This document shows, one piece after another, positions 1 through 6,345 of a stretch of 6,345 nt of DNA (its first letter is position 1; every line of letters begins with the position of its first letter). The DNA is taken from NCBI GenBank assembly GCA_024643595.1, contig JAHEMS010000215.1, positions 1-6,345 of the forward strand. The letters are read 5' to 3'. The notes below the pieces were generated by a model, which saw only the letters and a list, made by a program, of their open reading frames with translations, ran no database searches and had not been told where the DNA came from. This stretch comes from Bacteroidota bacterium. Its GTDB lineage: Bacteria > Bacteroidota > Bacteroidia > Cytophagales > Cyclobacteriaceae. The position numbers and the translations under genes are program-made.

Positions 1-26
1 CTCGTACTCACCTTATTTTTTAACGT

Positions 27-35
27 TATACTTTG
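27..35 (+). promoter_or_regulatory. Weak candidate -7 promoter element ahead of the operon
   Basis: The stretch TATACTTTG resembles the Bacteroidota sigma-ABfrA -7 box (TAnnTTTG), with one extra base between the TA and TTTG. It lies about 67 bases before the ATG at 102, a plausible leader length. No -33 TTG is visible at the expected distance; that position falls at the very edge of the window and reads differently. The call is therefore tentative. Confidence 0.22.
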
Positions 36-93
36 AATAAATATTATTTTTATTTCCGCCCGGACGTACGAAACTTTAGATTTATACCTTAGT

Positions 94-101
94 AAAGGAA
101 G
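94..101 (+). promoter_or_regulatory. Purine-rich ribosome-binding-like site before the NTPase gene
   Basis: AAAGGAAG sits directly against the ATG at 102, with only two to three bases between the GGA and the start, which is short for Shine-Dalgarno pairing. An in-frame TAA at 93-95 lies two codons before the ATG. The reading frame therefore cannot extend upstream, and 102 is the natural start. Bacteroidota generally depend little on Shine-Dalgarno pairing, so the functional weight of this site is modest. Confidence 0.4.
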
Positions 102-3100
102 ATGCTAAATTATTCTGTCCAGACGGGTGTAACAGGTGATTCATTAACGGAAGAACACGTTGATGATTCTATATTAGGATTTAATCCATTTCCTGGATTA
201 CGACCATTTTCTATTGAGGATTCTCATCTTTTCTTTGGACGGGAAGGGCAGGTTGATGAAATACTGATAAAGCTTAATAAGAGTAGATCAGTTTCTGTAA
301 TCGGTTATTCTGGTAGCGGTAAATCAAGTTTAATGTATTGCGGTCTGATTCCTGTCTTATATGGCGGATTTATGACCGAAACGGGCCCACATTGGAAAGT
401 CATTGTGACCCGGCCAGGAAATTCTCCCATTGAGAATCTAACTAACGATTCAATTGATTTTTTAATCAGTGAAGGACGTATCCAGGAGGAAGACCGAAAA
501 ATACATAAAGCTATTATTGGCTCGGTACTGAGGAGTGGGAATAATGGCCTTATTGAATTAACTAGATACCTGCAAAGCGATTCTTCTGATAACCTTTTCT
601 TTTTTGTTGATCAGTTTGAAGAACTCTTTCGATTTAAGGATTCTGGCAAGGAAGACAATATTAATGAAGCCACTTCCTATGTAAACCTGATACTTAATGG
701 TATTGCACAGCGTGAGGTGCCTACCTACGTCGCGCTAAGCATGAGGTCTGATTTCATTGGTGAATGCGCCTCTTTTCCGGGGTTAACACAAATGATTAAT
801 GATAGCAATTATCTGGTTCCGCAGATGTCGCGTGAGCAAAAGAGGATGGCTATCGAAGGACCAGTTGCAGTTGGAGGAGGTAGGATATCTCAACGATTAG
901 TAAAACGGTTACTGAGTGATATTGGAGATAATCAGGATCAACTTCCGATTTTACAGCATGCACTCATGCGGACGTGGGATTATTGGATTGCCAATCATGA
1001 GTTATCAGAACCAATTGATATCCGCCATTATAATGCAGTAGGCAGAATATCCCAGGCGCTTTCACTTCATGCCAACGAAGCCTATGATGAGTTAACAACG
1101 AAAGAAAAAAGTATTGCCGAAATACTTTTTAAAACAATTACTGAAAAGAATTCTGAAAATCTTGAAATGAGGAGGCCAGGAAAGATCTCTCAGATCGCTG
1201 AGTTGTCTCAGGCTTCAGAAGATCAGGTGATTGAGGTGATAGAGAAATTCAGAAAACCAGGAAGGTCATTTTTAATGCCGGGAACGAGTGTGGATTTGAA
1301 TTCAGACTCTATTATCGAATTGTCTCATGAAAGCCTTATGCGCATTTGGACAAGACTTTCCACGTGGGTAGATGAAGAATATGAGTCAGCTATCATGTAC
1401 AAGCGGTTATCGGATGCGGCTGCCATGTATCAGATAGGTAAGACGAACCTATGGAGGCCTCCCGATTTACAGTTGGCACTTAACTGGCAAAAGAAACAAA
1501 GGCCTACCCGTACTTGGGCACAGCGCTATGACATCGCCTTTGAAAGGGCAGTCGTTTTTTTGGATACCAGCCGAATTACTTATGAAGCTGAGCTCAAGAA
1601 TCAGGAAATGCTGCAACGAAGAATGTTGCGGCGCGCACGGGTTACCAACCTCATTCTTGCACTTTTACTATTAATAGCCACCGGTTTCTTCATTTATGGA
1701 TTATTCCAACAAATTAAAGCAGAACAACAATTTCAATTAGCGGTAGAGCAAAAGGATATCGCGGAAAAGGCTACCATCGAAGCCAATAAGCAGCGTCAAA
1801 TTGCGGAAGATGCATTCAGGGAAGTAGAGGCACAAAAGGAGCAATTGGATGACCAGAATAAACAACTTTCAAAAGCATACGGTGATATTATATTGGCGAG
1901 GGATAGAGCTGAGCGAAATCTTAGATATGCGATTGAACAAGAAGAAATAGCCAATTCATCGAAAAACCAAGAACAGTTGGCCAGGATTAATGCGGAAAAG
2001 CAAACTGAAATTGCAAGAAATAATTTTGATAAAGCAAATCGCTTGTTAATGCTTTCTATAGCCCAGTCATTGGAGGCAAAATCGGAGGGTATTGAAGATG
2101 CGCAGTTAGCTGGCTTAACAGCAATGCAGGGATATATTTATCATACTACCTACGAAGGCAACAAATATGATCCCTACGTATTCCGTGGTCTTTATTATGC
2201 ACTTACCAAACTAAATGGGTCGAACTATAATTCCTCAAAGGTTCCCGGTAATTTCAAGAATAAGATGTACGCCCTTGCGGTATCTTCTAACTCTGCGGCA
2301 TTTTACACTACTGGAAATGACGGAAGAATTTTTGAAGGAAATTATTTAGATCAAAAAGCGGATAAACTTCTTTATGAAAATAAAGGTTATCCTAACCGCG
2401 TTTTGGCATTAAGCAAGGATGAAAAGTACCTGGTTAACGGAAGCGACTCCAGCTACCTGGAAATACTTAACCTATCAGATCCATCCAAGCCGATTCGTGT
2501 ACCAGGTCATACCCAGTTAATCAATGATATTAAATTCCTGCCCGATAATTCTGGATTCATTTCGGCATCTGCGGATAAAACACTGCGCTATACAAATCAC
2601 CTCAATGGAAAAGGCAAAACGATTTTAACGTTGCCTTATGAACTTAAATCAATTGACATTAGCCCGGATGGCAGGCAATTGGTAGGGGTTTCTACTTATG
2701 GTAATCTGATTATCGTCAATCTTCGCGATTATTCTTATAAAGAACTTGTAAACGAGGGGCCTAACAGAATTTTATCAGTAACATTCCATCCGAGCAGACC
2801 GCTTATCGCTTATGGTATTGAAGTAATTAATGAGCAGAAAAAAGTGGTCAGGGGTGTTGTTAAAATGATGGATATGGAGTCCAAAAAGGTTAAAGAGTTG
2901 TCTGGTCATAAATCAGGAATTACCGATCTGGAATTTAGCCCGGATGGACTATTGTTGGCAAGTGCAGGCCTCGATAGAAAATTACAAATGTGGGTAGTTG
3001 ATCATGAAAATGATTTGCCCATTCTTATGGATAATAATAATGGATATGTCTGGGATATTGCATTCACAAAAGGATCCGATTATTTAATAGCTTCCTGTAA

Positions 3101-3260
3101 TGATGGTGAGATCCGATATTGGCCTACCAATCCGAGTATGTTGGCGGTAAAAGTTTGCCCGAAACTTAAGCGGGACATGACTCCGGAAGAGTGGGAAATA
3201 TATGTGGGTAACAACATTAAGTATGAATCGACTTGTAAGAGTTTATTAAAGGCTTTTTAA
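102..3260 (+). CDS. nSTAND1 P-loop NTPase with transmembrane segment, coiled coil and WD40-like propeller
   Basis: This is a predicted inner-membrane STAND ATPase switch of unknown output. The family-typical NPFPGLRPF motif is at residues 28-36 and FFGRE at 44-48. Walker A is GYSGSGKS (68-75) and Walker B is FFFVDQFEELF (166-176). The sensor-like MRSDF is at 214-218 and LPILQHALMRTW at 281-292. A winged-helix region follows and ends in ELSHESLMRIW (406-416). All key NTPase residues (K74, D170, R215) are intact. One hydrophobic segment (about 516-535) follows the basic run RRMLRRAR, so the NTPase is probably cytoplasmic and the rest periplasmic. A charged coiled coil spans about 536-648, and about seven WD40-like blades span 722-1008; the clearest is at 935-964. 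The C-terminal tail carries MTPEEWEIYVG (1026-1036). The gene overlaps the next one by one base (TAATG). No N-terminal effector is present. Database names such as 'carbon uptake protein Hat/HatR' for such proteins are unsupported. Architecture is firm; role is not. Confidence 0.93.
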   Translation: MLNYSVQTGVTGDSLTEEHVDDSILGFNPFPGLRPFSIEDSHLFFGREGQVDEILIKLNKSRSVSVIGYSGSGKSSLMYCGLIPVLYGGFMTETGPHWKVIVTRPGNSPIENLTNDSIDFLISEGRIQEEDRKIHKAIIGSVLRSGNNGLIELTRYLQSDSSDNLFFFVDQFEELFRFKDSGKEDNINEATSYVNLILNGIAQREVPTYVALSMRSDFIGECASFPGLTQMINDSNYLVPQMSREQKRMAIEGPVAVGGGRISQRLVKRLLSDIGDNQDQLPILQHALMRTWDYWIANHELSEPIDIRHYNAVGRISQALSLHANEAYDELTTKEKSIAEILFKTITEKNSENLEMRRPGKISQIAELSQASEDQVIEVIEKFRKPGRSFLMPGTSVDLNSDSIIELSHESLMRIWTRLSTWVDEEYESAIMYKRLSDAAAMYQIGKTNLWRPPDLQLALNWQKKQRPTRTWAQRYDIAFERAVVFLDTSRITYEAELKNQEMLQRRMLRRARVTNLILALLLLIATGFFIYGLFQQIKAEQQFQLAVEQKDIAEKATIEANKQRQIAEDAFREVEAQKEQLDDQNKQLSKAYGDIILARDRAERNLRYAIEQEEIANSSKNQEQLARINAEKQTEIARNNFDKANRLLMLSIAQSLEAKSEGIEDAQLAGLTAMQGYIYHTTYEGNKYDPYVFRGLYYALTKLNGSNYNSSKVPGNFKNKMYALAVSSNSAAFYTTGNDGRIFEGNYLDQKADKLLYENKGYPNRVLALSKDEKYLVNGSDSSYLEILNLSDPSKPIRVPGHTQLINDIKFLPDNSGFISASADKTLRYTNHLNGKGKTILTLPYELKSIDISPDGRQLVGVSTYGNLIIVNLRDYSYKELVNEGPNRILSVTFHPSRPLIAYGIEVINEQKKVVRGVVKMMDMESKKVKELSGHKSGITDLEFSPDGLLLASAGLDRKLQMWVVDHENDLPILMDNNNGYVWDIAFTKGSDYLIASCNDGEIRYWPTNPSMLAVKVCPKLKRDMTPEEWEIYVGNNIKYESTCKSLLKAF

Positions 3261-4384
3261 TGAATCATAGACATTATTTAGTTTTTTTAGTTTGTCTTAT
3301 TCTAGCCAGTCGAGTATTTGCGCAGGACAAAGACTGTGAGCAAGTTCTTGCTGAAGCGGATGATGAATTTCAAGCCGGTAGATTCTATGGCATACCTTCC
3401 ATGTTAATGTCGTGCCTGGACAGGGGATTTAGTAATGAGCAAAAAGTTAGGGCCTATTTGATTCTCACGCAAACCTATTTAATACTGGATGACCCAATCG
3501 CTGCCGATGATAGTTACCTGAAGTTGTTGAAAGCAGATCCGGAATATGTGGCCAATCCAGCGCGTGATCCAATCGATGTATATTATTTGAGCAAGAAATT
3601 TACGACCACCCCTGTTATCACTCCTCACATTCGTTTAGGGTTTAACACATCAAGACCACATGCAATAGAGGAAATAACAACCAGTGGAACTCCTCTTAAT
3701 AGGAAGGAAATTTTAAAAGTTGGATTTCAATTTGGAGTTGGTTTTGATTTGAATATAAACAATAACTGGAGTTTGTGCGCTGAAGGAAATTTCTCCTATA
3801 AAGCATTTAAGCGGACCACGAGCGGTTATTCAAAACTGGACGTACAGGAGATGGAAGAGAAACACACCGGCTTTGATATCCCTTTATATATTAAGTACTC
3901 TGACGACTCCGGTAAAGTCAGGCCTTTCGGTTATGCAGGTTTTGCGATAGGCGTTTTGACTTCATCTAGTCTGTCGTTACAGTTTAATGACAACACCACG
4001 GCATCACCAGATTCAGAGGTTGGAATTAAGCAGACTTCCGGACCCAATGAAAAAGTAGCTTTTAAACGAAATTTTTTGAATAAGTCATTGGTTTTTGGTG
4101 GTGGAGTTAAATACAAAATAGGACGAGATTTTGTGTATGCCGATCTCCGGTATATGCTCGGTCTCTCCAACTTCACCAAGCCCGATAAAAACTATTATAC
4201 GCAAGATGGCGCATTTGATCCTTCAATAACCAATTATCAGTTTGTTAGTGATTTTTTCAGACTTGATAATTTGTCGTTGTCTTTTGGATACATTCATCCA
4301 ATCTATAACCCAAGAAAAAAAACGAAACCAAGAGTAAGAAGTTTATTTAAGGGGAAAGACAAAAGCGATAAAGGAAAATCATGA
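3260..4384 (+). CDS. Outer-membrane beta-barrel protein with N-terminal periplasmic helical (TPR-like) domain
   Basis: This is a predicted outer-membrane protein of unknown ligand. A signal peptide occupies residues 1-21, with cleavage after FA leaving Gln22 as the mature N-terminus. Residues 24-115 look helical and TPR-like, with two cysteines (C26, C52) that could form a disulfide, and end in a DPIDVYYLSKKF element (103-114). From about 120 to 348 the protein alternates amphipathic strands and polar loops (for example VGFQFGVGFDL, FGYAGFAIGVL, LVFGGGVKYKI, LSLSFGYIHPI). This matches the porin/PorT-like Bacteroidota barrels of about eight strands. After the last strand comes a basic tail (352-374). 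The start ATG overlaps the upstream stop (TAATG), with AAAGG at 3248-3252 suitably spaced. The stop overlaps the next gene by four bases. This context suggests it acts with the NTPase, its helical domain reaching into the periplasm. The barrel fold is likely; the specific family was not identified. Confidence 0.88.
   Translation: MNHRHYLVFLVCLILASRVFAQDKDCEQVLAEADDEFQAGRFYGIPSMLMSCLDRGFSNEQKVRAYLILTQTYLILDDPIAADDSYLKLLKADPEYVANPARDPIDVYYLSKKFTTTPVITPHIRLGFNTSRPHAIEEITTSGTPLNRKEILKVGFQFGVGFDLNINNNWSLCAEGNFSYKAFKRTTSGYSKLDVQEMEEKHTGFDIPLYIKYSDDSGKVRPFGYAGFAIGVLTSSSLSLQFNDNTTASPDSEVGIKQTSGPNEKVAFKRNFLNKSLVFGGGVKYKIGRDFVYADLRYMLGLSNFTKPDKNYYTQDGAFDPSITNYQFVSDFFRLDNLSLSFGYIHPIYNPRKKTKPRVRSLFKGKDKSDKGKS
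4371..4375 (+). promoter_or_regulatory. AAGGA ribosome-binding-like site before the lipoprotein gene
   Basis: AAGGA lies within the 3' end of the barrel gene, five bases before the ATG at 4381 and eight before the ATG at 4384. Both starts are in the same frame and differ by one Met. The spacing fits the second ATG slightly better, while the first gives the ATGA overlap. The choice does not affect the lipobox. Confidence 0.4.
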
Positions 4385-5706
4385 TGCGTAATTTAATCCT
4401 TCTCGTATGCCTTATAATGCTGTTTTCCTGCGACTCATTGAATAGTCTTGAATCGGCTGGAGAAAATTATTTCGTGAAATTTTATGGAGAGGATGGTGAT
4501 CATACCGGAGTGGATATGGTAACTAACAGTGATGGTTCATTTATTTTGGTAGGAAATGAACGGGTAGTCGGTGATGCGATGGGGCAACAGATTTATCTTG
4601 TTAAGGTAGATGCCCTGGGAACAGTAGTATGGCAGGAACGATTTGGGACACCGGGTGATGATTTTGCAAAAGATATTGAGTTAACGGTGGATGGTAATGT
4701 CATCATTGCTGCAGAAGTACAAAAAATTTCAAATGACAGGGATGTTTTTGTAATAATTGTTTCGCAAAGCGGATCGCTGGTGGATAGCTTTCAAATGGGT
4801 TTAAAGAAATTGGATGGCCAGGAAGGTGATGAAGTGGTAAATTCCATTTCAATCATTCAAGGTGGATATATTGTTTCAGGATCAACCACGGCTGTTGAAA
4901 CAAATAATCCCAATGACATTACGGATGCCTTGCATATTAGGTTAAACAATTCGTTAGACCCTATTGATCCTGCAACGGGACTTTGGAAGAACACATCACA
5001 CCAAAATGATAGTGACGATGTTCTTGTTAAGATGTTTGAAAGCAGTCCATCTGCATTTTATGGATTTGGATATACAAATACAGTCAGAAACAGTAAGCGC
5101 GATTATAAATACTGGACGTTCAGTTTAGGGGCAACAGGAGAACCCACGAATAATGGCACTGACCTACTGGATATCATTGGCAGCCAGGAAGAAGATGAAA
5201 AACTAAGCGGAATGACTGTAAGCCCGCCTCAGTCCGGCGAGGGTTTTGTTTTAAGTGGAGTCAGAACGAATACCGCTCGGGAGAGTCAGGCGTTTATCGT
5301 GAAACTCCAAAGGAATCTTTTCGTTCCCGGGGAGGATAATGTTCTGGCTGAAGAATCACCCATAGTGCTTGGTAATCTTGAAGATGTAGTGGATGTCCCT
5401 GAGAATACCCTGATTAGGTCAAGCATGGTTTCTTTGAGCCAAGGTGGATTTTTATTATTGACCAATAGTAAATCGCCTTCGACTGATGAAGTGAATATTT
5501 CACTGATAAAACTTAGCAACACTTTTTTAAAAGTTTGGGATGTGCCACTATTATTTGGTGGAGTAGGCAATGACTTTGCGGGCACCGTATCCGAACTTCC
5601 CGATGGTAAAATTGTAATTGTCGGAACAATGACTTTGGGCGGTGTAACCGGCCAAACAAAGATGGTTTTAATGAAATTAAATAGCGAAGGTAAATTCATT
5701 AAATGA
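4381..5706 (+). CDS. Predicted lipoprotein with about seven beta-propeller-like repeats
   Basis: This is a lipid-anchored envelope protein of unknown function. The N-terminus has a short basic start, a hydrophobic run and the lipobox LFSC, with Cys17 as the lipidated residue. No acidic surface-export signal follows it (DSLNS), so a periplasm-facing location is preferred, though not certain. The body shows a repeating unit of a G-x-x-G/E-D turn, a hydrophobic strand, a GG/DG turn and a strand ending in G. Units lie at about residues 36-59, 89-113, 146-169, 208-231, 267-295, 331-362 and 393-416. Seven such units suggest a closed seven-bladed propeller. No catalytic motif is visible. The gene overlaps the barrel gene by four bases (ATGA), so the two are almost certainly co-translated. 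The propeller may bind a protein partner, perhaps the barrel's periplasmic domain or the NTPase propeller; this is inferred from gene order only. It could also be an unrelated propeller adhesin. Confidence 0.85.
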   Translation: MMRNLILLVCLIMLFSCDSLNSLESAGENYFVKFYGEDGDHTGVDMVTNSDGSFILVGNERVVGDAMGQQIYLVKVDALGTVVWQERFGTPGDDFAKDIELTVDGNVIIAAEVQKISNDRDVFVIIVSQSGSLVDSFQMGLKKLDGQEGDEVVNSISIIQGGYIVSGSTTAVETNNPNDITDALHIRLNNSLDPIDPATGLWKNTSHQNDSDDVLVKMFESSPSAFYGFGYTNTVRNSKRDYKYWTFSLGATGEPTNNGTDLLDIIGSQEEDEKLSGMTVSPPQSGEGFVLSGVRTNTARESQAFIVKLQRNLFVPGEDNVLAEESPIVLGNLEDVVDVPENTLIRSSMVSLSQGGFLLLTNSKSPSTDEVNISLIKLSNTFLKVWDVPLLFGGVGNDFAGTVSELPDGKIVIVGTMTLGGVTGQTKMVLMKLNSEGKFIK

Positions 5707-5793
5707 CAAAAAATTGATTTTGAAAATGGTTACTTTTAAGGTCAAATTGATATACTTGGTAGCTTTAATAACTTCAACCTTGAACTCTTTAAA
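5707..5793 (+). other. Short intergenic stretch between the lipoprotein gene and the secreted protein gene
   Basis: This 87-base AT-rich gap has no strong stem-loop followed by a T-run, so no intrinsic terminator can be called. TATACTTG at 5751-5758 differs by one base from the Bacteroidota -7 box (TAnnTTTG), but no -33 TTG lies at the right distance upstream. Transcription may read through into the next gene or start weakly here. Confidence 0.4.
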
Positions 5794-5797
5794 TTGA
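5726..5797 (+). CDS. Possible 23-codon leader ORF overlapping the start of the secreted protein gene
   Basis: An ATG at 5726 opens a 23-codon frame whose TGA stop (5795-5797) overlaps the TTG start at 5794 (TTGA). The peptide has two early lysines and a hydrophobic middle (KVKLIYLVALI), so it looks faintly like a signal peptide. There is no Shine-Dalgarno-like sequence before it. In AT-rich DNA such short frames arise by chance. It could instead reflect a frameshift in the true N-terminus of the downstream gene. Held as a weak candidate only. Confidence 0.15.
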   Translation: MVTFKVKLIYLVALITSTLNSLN

Positions 5798-6345
5798 GCA
5801 GATTTTTAGCAATTCTTTCTTTTTATTCGCTAACACGTGCACTGTACGTAACTGGATTTTTATTTTTCTCTATTAGTGGCTTCTCTCAGGTTAGTACGTT
5901 TAATTCAAACGTTGTCACAGGTAGCTGGAATGTAGCTGGTAGTTGGACGGCTGTAGGTTCTGATGCGGACGGTATACCCGATGCGGATGATGAGGTAATT
6001 ATTAACTCTGGACATAATATTTCTTTAAATGGTAACCGAGCTGCTAATCTTGTCACAATAAATTCTGGAGGTATCCTCACTGCGGTTGGAGGTAATATCA
6101 CGGTAACTACTTCAATGACGGTCAATGGAGGCGGCACCTATATACACGCCGTTAATGGGGGGGCTATTCCTTTAGCAGCTTGGGATGATACTTCAAATTG
6201 TATTGTGACAGGCTATACTACCACAACCCCAATGGGGGTAACACAAAACTTCGGAAATTTTACCTGGAATTGTACAGGTCAAACGGGTACTTTTTTTCCA
6301 GTAATCAATATTAAAGGAAATCTGTCCGTTCAAAGTACAGGAGCA
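5794..6345 (+). CDS. N-terminal part of a large secreted beta-rich protein (likely type IX secretion cargo), cut by the window end
   Basis: The frame is open from 5740 to the window end and contains no usable ATG near its beginning; TTG at 5794 is the best start. The encoded 184 residues begin with a long signal peptide. Its second hydrophobic core, VTGFLFFSISGFS, is followed by a Gln, with cleavage likely after Ser31. The mature part is rich in G, N, T and V, with SWNVAGSW (44-51) and a DEVIINSGHNISLNGN element (66-81). It continues with YIHAVNGGAIPLAAWD (116-131) and FGNFTWNC (153-160). These elements match the N-terminal repeats, G8-like in style, of very long Bacteroidota secreted proteins, which normally end in a type IX sorting domain. 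That C-terminus is beyond the window, so the export route is inferred. The 87-base gap from the lipoprotein gene leaves operon membership open. The coding frame is strong; the exact start is uncertain. Confidence 0.8.
   Translation, partial: MSRFLAILSFYSLTRALYVTGFLFFSISGFSQVSTFNSNVVTGSWNVAGSWTAVGSDADGIPDADDEVIINSGHNISLNGNRAANLVTINSGGILTAVGGNITVTTSMTVNGGGTYIHAVNGGAIPLAAWDDTSNCIVTGYTTTTPMGVTQNFGNFTWNCTGQTGTFFPVINIKGNLSVQSTGA

Noticed and set aside
2..71. Inverted repeat TCGTAC (2-7) and GTACGA (66-71), plus the TCCG/CGGA mini-hairpin at 55-64
   Set aside because: Six- and four-base matches are expected by chance at this spacing, and no operator context supports them.
102..3260. Annotation as a high-affinity carbon uptake protein (Hat/HatR)
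   Set aside because: This label is often attached to nSTAND1-WD40 proteins by similarity transfer. Nothing in the sequence indicates carbon transport; the domains are a STAND NTPase, a membrane segment and a propeller.
3931..4179. Open frame on the minus strand inside the barrel gene
   Set aside because: It lies entirely opposite a well-supported coding region, and its product has no recognisable domain or signal; it is a shadow frame.
4429..4450. Surface-export signal after the lipoprotein cysteine
   Set aside because: The residues after Cys17 (DSLNS) lack the acidic cluster typical of Bacteroidota lipoprotein export signals, so surface exposure was not claimed.
5286..5699. Minus-strand frame opposite the lipoprotein gene
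   Set aside because: It is rich in Ser/Pro/Thr in the way expected from reading a Gly/Asp/Val-rich gene backwards, with no domain; treated as a shadow.
5734..5784. Possible hairpin pairing TTTAAGGT (5735-5742) with ACCTTGAA (5777-5784) as a terminator
   Set aside because: The stem is short and includes a G-U pair, the loop is about 34 bases, and no T-run follows, so it is unlikely to terminate transcription.
5886..6137. Minus-strand frame opposite the secreted protein gene
   Set aside because: The plus-strand frame gives a signal peptide and family-like motifs, while the minus frame is Pro/Thr-rich and featureless.

Overview
The window looks like a piece of a Bacteroidota chromosome, probably a free-living Cytophagales/Flavobacteriia-type bacterium. 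This rests on several features: the DNA is AT-rich; secreted proteins are predicted to start with Gln after signal peptidase I cleavage (common in Bacteroidota); the beta-barrel type is typical of the phylum; and the 3' end holds the start of a large secreted beta-rich protein of the kind usually exported by type IX secretion. The exact genus cannot be read from the sequence. All recognised genes are on the + strand. No RNA gene, transposon, CRISPR array or convincing hairpin terminator was seen.

Layout. Positions 1-101 are a short 5' non-coding stretch with a weak promoter-like box. Positions 102-3260 encode a 1052-residue nSTAND1-type P-loop NTPase with a single central membrane segment, a long coiled coil and a seven-bladed WD40-like propeller. 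Positions 3260-4384 encode an outer-membrane beta-barrel protein with an N-terminal periplasmic helical domain. Positions 4381-5706 encode a lipoprotein built of about seven degenerate propeller repeats. These three genes overlap by 1 and 4 bases and form a tight, translationally coupled operon. After an 87-base gap, an open frame with a TTG start (5794) runs off the window end. It encodes a signal peptide followed by a large-secreted-protein type N-terminus.

Working model (inference). The charge pattern around the membrane segment of the NTPase puts the ATPase in the cytoplasm and the coiled coil plus WD40 propeller in the periplasm. Its two operon partners are predicted at the outer membrane: a barrel with a periplasmic helical domain, and a lipid-anchored propeller. 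Together they would form an envelope-spanning assembly that couples a STAND ATP switch to something sensed or built at the outer membrane. No effector domain (nuclease, protease, TIR, CHAT) is fused to the NTPase, and an in-frame stop just upstream of its start shows that none is missing at the N-terminus. The function is unknown. A defence or signalling role is possible by family analogy, but nothing in the window proves it.
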